Assembly (NCBI GenBank): GCA_033763555.1
Contig: JANRKK010000036.1
Location: 124,001 to 188,000, forward strand
Source: JALYJG01 sp033763555
GTDB taxonomy: Bacteria > Pseudomonadota > Alphaproteobacteria > UBA9219
Length of the DNA: 64,000 bases
Reading direction: 5' to 3'
In this document: in pieces, positions 59,780-64,000 of the stretch
How positions within the stretch are numbered: position 1 is the first letter of the stretch
Layout of the letters: each line of letters opens with the position of its first letter
Notes under the pieces: model-generated
The model's input: the letters and a program-made list of their open reading frames with translations, nothing else
The model's database searches: none
Told to the model about the DNA's origin: nothing
Program-made: the position numbers and the translations under genes

Positions 59780-62700
59780 GCGATATTTCACATGATCCGA
59801 CAAAATCTTTCGTTGCTCGCGTGATCGACTGGTCGGTTAATAACCCGTTGATGATTTCTATTCTGGCCTGCATGATCCTGATCGGCGGGATTTTCGCCGT
59901 GCAGCGCATGCCGCTCGACGCCATCCCCGATCTTTCCGATACGCAAGTGATCGTGCGAACGGATTTCGAAGGACAAGCACCGCAAATCATCGAAAATCTG
60001 GTGACCTATCCGTTATCGACCGCCATGCTGGGATTGCCCCGCACCAAAATCGTGCGCGGATTTTCAATGTTCGGCGCATCCTTTGTATATGTGATCTTTA
60101 AAGACGGCACCGATCAATATTGGGCGCGCTCTCGTGTCTTGGAAGCCCTTTCCAAGGTTCAGTCTACTTTGCCATCCGCCGCCAAAGTACAGATCGGCCC
60201 CGACGCCACGGGTGTGGGCTGGGTCTATCAATATGCGCTTGTCGATAAAAGCGGCAAACATGATTTGGCGCAGTTACGCAGTTTGCAGGACTGGTTTCTG
60301 AAATTCGAACTGGCGACCGTTCATGGCGTATCCGAAGTCGCCAGCATTGGCGGCTTTGTCAAAGAGTATCAAGTTCTGATCGACCCCATGAAGCTGCGTG
60401 CCTTCGGAATTTCCCTGATGCGGATTCAAGAAGCACTCAAGGTATCCAGCCAGGAAGCGGGCGGACGTGTGATCGAACAGGCCGAAACAGAATTCGTGAT
60501 TCGCTCCAAGGGCTATGTCACGGGGATTTCCGACCTTGAAAAACTGGTGCTGAAAGCCAAAGACGGCACGCCCGTTCGCCTTGTGGACGTGGCGCGTATT
60601 ATCGAGGGGCCGGAATTGCGGCGCGGCGTCACGGAGCTTAACGGCGAAGGAGAAGTTGTTTCCGGCATTATCATCATGCGGCCAGGCGGCAACGCACTCG
60701 ATGTGATCAAAGCCGTCAAACAAAAGATCGAAACCCTGAAGCCAGGTTTTCCGGAAGGCGTCGAGATTGTGTCTGTTTATGACCGCGCGCCGCTGATCGA
60801 AGGTTCGGTCGAATATTTGAGCCATAAGCTGATTGAAGAAGCGATTGTCGTGTCACTGGTCTGCTTGATCTTCCTGCTGCATGTCCGCTCCTCCTTTGTG
60901 GCGATAATTACCTTGCCGCTGGGCGTATTGGCGGCGTTTATGGTGATGTCGGCGCAAGAGATCACCGCCAACATAATGTCACTGGGAGGAATCGCTATTG
61001 CCATTGGCGCGATGGTGGACGCTTCCATCGTCATGGTCGAAAACGCGCACCGCAAGCTCTCGGAACTCCCTAAGGAGACAAGCACTGAAGAAAAACGCGC
61101 TGCTTTATTACTGGCAGCGAAAGAAGTCGGCCCAGGGTTATTCTTTTCACTACTCATCATCACGGTGTCGTTCTTGCCCGTCTTTGCTTTAACAGGACAA
61201 TCCGAACGGCTATTCAGTCCGCTGGCCTTCACCAAGACTTATTCGATGGCGGCAGCGGCTATTTTGTCGGTAACGGTCGTGCCGTTGTTGATGCTCTGGC
61301 TTATTCGCGGGAAAATACTGCCTGAAGAGCGTAATCCGCTTAATCGTTTTTTTATCACAATCTACAAACCTGTTCTTGCACTGGCCTTAAAGGCTAAATG
61401 GCTGACGCTCACGCTGGCGGGATTATTGCTGCTCAGTATGGCCTGGCCAATCATGCGAACAGGCAGTGAATTCATGCCCGCACTTTATGAGGGCGATTTG
61501 CTTTATATGCCGACGACATTGCCTGGTGTGTCTGTGACCAAGGCCAAGGAACTGGTTGCTACGACCAACCGCCTGATCAAAAGCGTGCCTGAGGTGGAAA
61601 CAGTCTTTGGTAAAGCGGGACAAGCGGAAACGGCGACCGATCCTGCCCCGATTTCCATGATCGAAACCTGGGTGCATTTAAAACCGCGCGAACAATGGCG
61701 CAAAGGGGTGACCACCGAGGCGTTGATCAAGGAGATGGATGCCCTCACGAAAATGCCGGGCCTGGTCAATAGCTGGGGCTACCCGATCAAAATCCGCATG
61801 GACATGGTGACGACGGGCATCCGCACGCCTGTGGGTATCAAAGTCTCCGGCGCGGATCTGAACACCATCGGTCAGATTGCGGTGGAAGTCGAGCAAGCGG
61901 TCAAAACCGTACCAGGCACGCGCTCGGCCTTCGCCGACCGTGTAGTTGGGGCCAAATATCTTGAAATTGAGCCGGATCGTGACGCTTTGGCGCGCTATAA
62001 TGTCGATCTGGGGACGATGCAGGATGTAATTGCCACGGCTCTGGGCGGTATGAAGCTCTCTGAATCCGTACAAGGACGGGAACGCTACGGTATCATGCTG
62101 CGCTATGATCGGCCTTTCCGCGAGAGCGCGGATGACCTTCAAAATATTCTGGTCGATACACCCGATGGAGCGCAAGTACCTCTGGGGACGCTGGCGACCA
62201 TTAAATTCGCGCCAGGGCCGCAAATGATCGTCTCGGAAAATGCGCGTCTCAATGGCTGGGTGTTTGTGGATATCGCTGGACGAGACATAGGTGGCTATGT
62301 GCAAGAGGCGCAGCGCGTTGTCACCGAAAAGGTCAAATTGCCTGCCGGATATTCCATCGGCTGGTCAGGACAATTTGAACAGATGCTGGAAGCACAGGCG
62401 CGTCTTGATATCGCCATTCCGGCGACGATTGGCATCATATTCCTGCTGCTGATCATGCATTTTGGCAGGCTGGATCGTACCTTGATGGTGATGCTGTCCT
62501 TGCCATTCGGGCTGGTGGGCGGCGTCTGGACGCTGTATTTGGCGGGGTATAATTTCTCGGTTGCCGTTGCGGTCGGCTTTATTGCGCTCGCAGGCATTGC
62601 CGTGGAAACAGCCGTGGTTATGCTGATTTATATAGATCAGCAGGTGCGTCGTCATCCGCCACAAATCAAGCAGGAACTGTTTGATGCGGTCATGCATGGC

Positions 62701-62919
62701 GCAGCCTTGCGTGTGCGCCCCAAATTGATGACCGTGTCTGTGATCATCGCGGGGCTGTTGCCGATCTTCTTTACGGAGGGGTTGGGATCGGATGTAATGC
62801 GTCGGATCGCCTTGCCGATGGTCGGCGGCATGGTGACAACCACGCTTCTGACACTGATCGTTATTCCTACGACGTACTATATGTATCAATCAAAATTGTT
62901 CAAAGAAGAGAGAGATTAG
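59776..62919 (+). CDS. cusA: HME-RND efflux pump, CusA-type
   Basis: A 1047-residue inner-membrane RND transporter. The HME family signature is GGIAIAIGAMVDASIVMVEN with the essential Asp of TM4, in the CusA/SilA form (GAMVDA) rather than the CzcA form; DTQVIVRTDFEGQAPQIIEN lies near the N-terminus, and twelve membrane segments with two large periplasmic loops are seen. It pumps Cu(I)/Ag(I) out through the TolC partner by proton exchange. The gene ends 27 nt from a convergent phage gene. Confidence 0.92.
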   Translation: MSDISHDPTKSFVARVIDWSVNNPLMISILACMILIGGIFAVQRMPLDAIPDLSDTQVIVRTDFEGQAPQIIENLVTYPLSTAMLGLPRTKIVRGFSMFGASFVYVIFKDGTDQYWARSRVLEALSKVQSTLPSAAKVQIGPDATGVGWVYQYALVDKSGKHDLAQLRSLQDWFLKFELATVHGVSEVASIGGFVKEYQVLIDPMKLRAFGISLMRIQEALKVSSQEAGGRVIEQAETEFVIRSKGYVTGISDLEKLVLKAKDGTPVRLVDVARIIEGPELRRGVTELNGEGEVVSGIIIMRPGGNALDVIKAVKQKIETLKPGFPEGVEIVSVYDRAPLIEGSVEYLSHKLIEEAIVVSLVCLIFLLHVRSSFVAIITLPLGVLAAFMVMSAQEITANIMSLGGIAIAIGAMVDASIVMVENAHRKLSELPKETSTEEKRAALLLAAKEVGPGLFFSLLIITVSFLPVFALTGQSERLFSPLAFTKTYSMAAAAILSVTVVPLLMLWLIRGKILPEERNPLNRFFITIYKPVLALALKAKWLTLTLAGLLLLSMAWPIMRTGSEFMPALYEGDLLYMPTTLPGVSVTKAKELVATTNRLIKSVPEVETVFGKAGQAETATDPAPISMIETWVHLKPREQWRKGVTTEALIKEMDALTKMPGLVNSWGYPIKIRMDMVTTGIRTPVGIKVSGADLNTIGQIAVEVEQAVKTVPGTRSAFADRVVGAKYLEIEPDRDALARYNVDLGTMQDVIATALGGMKLSESVQGRERYGIMLRYDRPFRESADDLQNILVDTPDGAQVPLGTLATIKFAPGPQMIVSENARLNGWVFVDIAGRDIGGYVQEAQRVVTEKVKLPAGYSIGWSGQFEQMLEAQARLDIAIPATIGIIFLLLIMHFGRLDRTLMVMLSLPFGLVGGVWTLYLAGYNFSVAVAVGFIALAGIAVETAVVMLIYIDQQVRRHPPQIKQELFDAVMHGAALRVRPKLMTVSVIIAGLLPIFFTEGLGSDVMRRIALPMVGGMVTTTLLTLIVIPTTYYMYQSKLFKEERD

Positions 62920-62946
62920 AGACATAAAGCTAAATCTTTTGCTCAT

Positions 62947-63180
62947 TCAATAGCAAACCCGTAGTTGCGTCCTGAGAACGAGATAGTCCCGCAATGCGAT
63001 AGGATAAATCGCATTCGCGGGAGCAGCCTCGATCTCGTCGGCCAGTTTGCGCTGAAATTCTCGATCATACTGGCTGATCGGCGGACAAACGCAGGCGGGA
63101 TCAGAATTTGCCGTCGCGCAGGCGGTCAACAAGCTCGCCGCGATTGCGAGGAGCATCCAGCGTCGCACGAAGTTGGGCAT
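62947..63180 (-). CDS. Rz1-like o-spanin lipoprotein
   Basis: A 77-residue lipoprotein with signal peptide and lipobox LLTACATANSDPACVCPPI (LTAC); the CPP motif and REFQRKLADEIEAAP are phage Rz1-type. It lies partly inside the preceding i-spanin gene (80-nt overlap), the classical spanin arrangement. It spans the outer membrane to complete lysis. Confidence 0.8.
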   Translation of the reverse strand: MPNFVRRWMLLAIAASLLTACATANSDPACVCPPISQYDREFQRKLADEIEAAPANAIYPIALRDYLVLRTQLRVCY

Positions 63181-63340
63181 CCTTTACCTCCAATGTTTTT
63201 TTGAGTTGATCCACGCGCTCGGCGTTGCGTCCGGCCTGTCGTGCGCCCAGCAGCACCGCCATAACCGACAAGGCCACCACACCCCAGCCGATCAGGCGCA
63301 GCGCGTTGCTGGAGAACCAGCCGGTGAATACCGCCCACAT
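63101..63340 (-). CDS. Rz-like i-spanin
   Basis: A 79-residue protein with one N-terminal membrane helix (LRLIGWGVVALSVMAVLLGA) and a charged coiled-coil (RVDQLKKTLEVKDAQLRATL). This is the inner-membrane partner of the spanin pair. It starts at ATG 63340, overlapping the previous TGA by one base. Confidence 0.8.
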   Translation of the reverse strand: MWAVFTGWFSSNALRLIGWGVVALSVMAVLLGARQAGRNAERVDQLKKTLEVKDAQLRATLDAPRNRGELVDRLRDGKF

Positions 63341-64000
63341 CAGCGTAGGCCCTTGCGATGATCATCAATCCGCGCCCAGAGCATTACGCCGATGCCGACC
63401 AGCGTGACGGCCAGCAGCAGCCATTTGGCGACCTCCAGATATGGCACCAGCCCCACCAGCGCGTCGCGGGCGGGATCGATGGTCTGCTGAATGGCTTCCA
63501 CCACGCCAAGACCCGCCGTGGCCGCCGTCGCGGTCTGCCCGCCCTTGACGGTGCGGCTGGCTTGCAAATTGGCCTTTTCCGGCTCCACACCCGCCAAAAC
63601 CAGGGCCTTGGTCAGCTGGGCATCGGTATAAGGCTGCTGGCCGTTTTCATGGTGGATGATCGCTTTGGTCAGCGGCAGAAGATGGTCAAAGTGGTGCATA
63701 TCGAGCGGCTGGTCGGCATTCAGCCCCGTGTCCGTCGCCACAGCCCTTACATACGCATTGGTGTTATTTTCCGTCGGTGGCGCCCAGCGACTGACGATCT
63801 GCCGGATGGTGCGCAGGTCGTGCTTGTCCTGATAGGCGATCAGCGTCCGCGCCAGCGCGCGGATGCCGTAGATGGCGTCCTTGAAGGTGAAAAACTCCAC
63901 GTCCCCCTGACGTTCGGCCAGACCCTGCCACGGGTCGCTGTTACGGCGAAGATTGCCTGGGTTGTTGTTGCGGATGCCGCGCGGCGTGCGGCCTGTGGTT
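63340..64000 (-). CDS. Phage structural/lytic-type protein (5' end outside window)
   Basis: An open frame without a start inside the window, at least 220 residues, on the minus strand. The reading begins RTPRGIRNNNPGNLRRNSDP and WQGLAERQGDVEFFTFKDAI, a pattern common in phage structural/peptidoglycan-degrading proteins (GIRNNNPGN), continuing IRQIVSRWAPPTENNTNAY. The C-terminus has one membrane segment (VAKWLLLAVTLVGIGVMLWA), so it could be a signal-anchored lysin. With the spanins it makes a phage lysis cassette. The GTG at 63900 is not the true start. Confidence 0.72.
   Translation of the reverse strand, partial: TTGRTPRGIRNNNPGNLRRNSDPWQGLAERQGDVEFFTFKDAIYGIRALARTLIAYQDKHDLRTIRQIVSRWAPPTENNTNAYVRAVATDTGLNADQPLDMHHFDHLLPLTKAIIHHENGQQPYTDAQLTKALVLAGVEPEKANLQASRTVKGGQTATAATAGLGVVEAIQQTIDPARDALVGLVPYLEVAKWLLLAVTLVGIGVMLWARIDDHRKGLR

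Noticed and set aside
1..64000. CRISPR arrays, tRNA and rRNA genes, complete insertion sequences
   Set aside because: No regularly spaced repeats, cloverleaf-like or rRNA sequences, and no transposase were recognised.

Overview
The window looks like an alphaproteobacterial chromosome segment. The inner part carries mnmG-rsmG-parA-parB (the usual origin-proximal set) with two parS-like sites, glmM, a long-form hpf with ptsN, murJ and an NrsF-type anti-sigma factor with its ECF sigma factor. These are typical of Alphaproteobacteria, but I cannot name the genus from sequence alone. No rRNA, tRNA or CRISPR was found.

Layout. 1-20 kb is mostly housekeeping on the minus strand: glmM (cut by the window edge), a GT-C membrane glycosyltransferase, trxA, a DJ-1/PfpI protein lacking its cysteine, parB, parA, rsmG, mnmG, ptsN, hpf, murJ, a prepilin peptidase, a SpoU methyltransferase, an EEP-PLD pair, a flavin monooxygenase, endonuclease V and a Kef-type antiporter. 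20-29.6 kb is accessory: secreted and hypothetical proteins, an AT-rich HEPN protein, a LuxR-like autoinducer-binding domain without a DNA-binding domain, a LysR regulator, and a LysR-divergent operon of three proteins built from pieces of the coenzyme-A enzyme Dfp (CoaB-aldolase, CoaC-like, CoaB-CoaB) plus an M23-like protein.

29.9-50.9 kb is a metal/metalloid island. It holds CsoR-CopA-CopB (copper), a second CsoR/RcnR regulator with RcnA (nickel/cobalt-type efflux), an ECF sigma/NrsF pair divergent from a bufferin operon (bufABC), merT-merP, a GDCC small protein, DoxX, a MIP channel, TVP38, a MerA-like flavoprotein, and then a nearly unbroken, translationally coupled arsenic operon: arsS, arsM, an MTA-phosphorylase-like enzyme, two glycosyltransferase-like proteins, a CDP-alcohol phosphatidyltransferase, DUF547 and arsC. 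Read in order, this set could take inorganic arsenic to a dimethylarsinoyl-sugar and on to an arsenosugar phospholipid. A fatty-acid-hydroxylase/DUF3047/HxlR group and an HxlR-divergent tautomerase/AhpD-like pair close the island.

51-64 kb is mobile: a large serine recombinase coupled to two ParB-like proteins, a Fic protein preceded by two matching 27-bp palindromes, a copper/silver-type RND efflux operon (metal-binding protein, TolC, CusB-like, CusA-like), and a minus-strand phage lysis cassette (overlapping spanin pair and a phage structural/lytic-type protein cut by the window edge).
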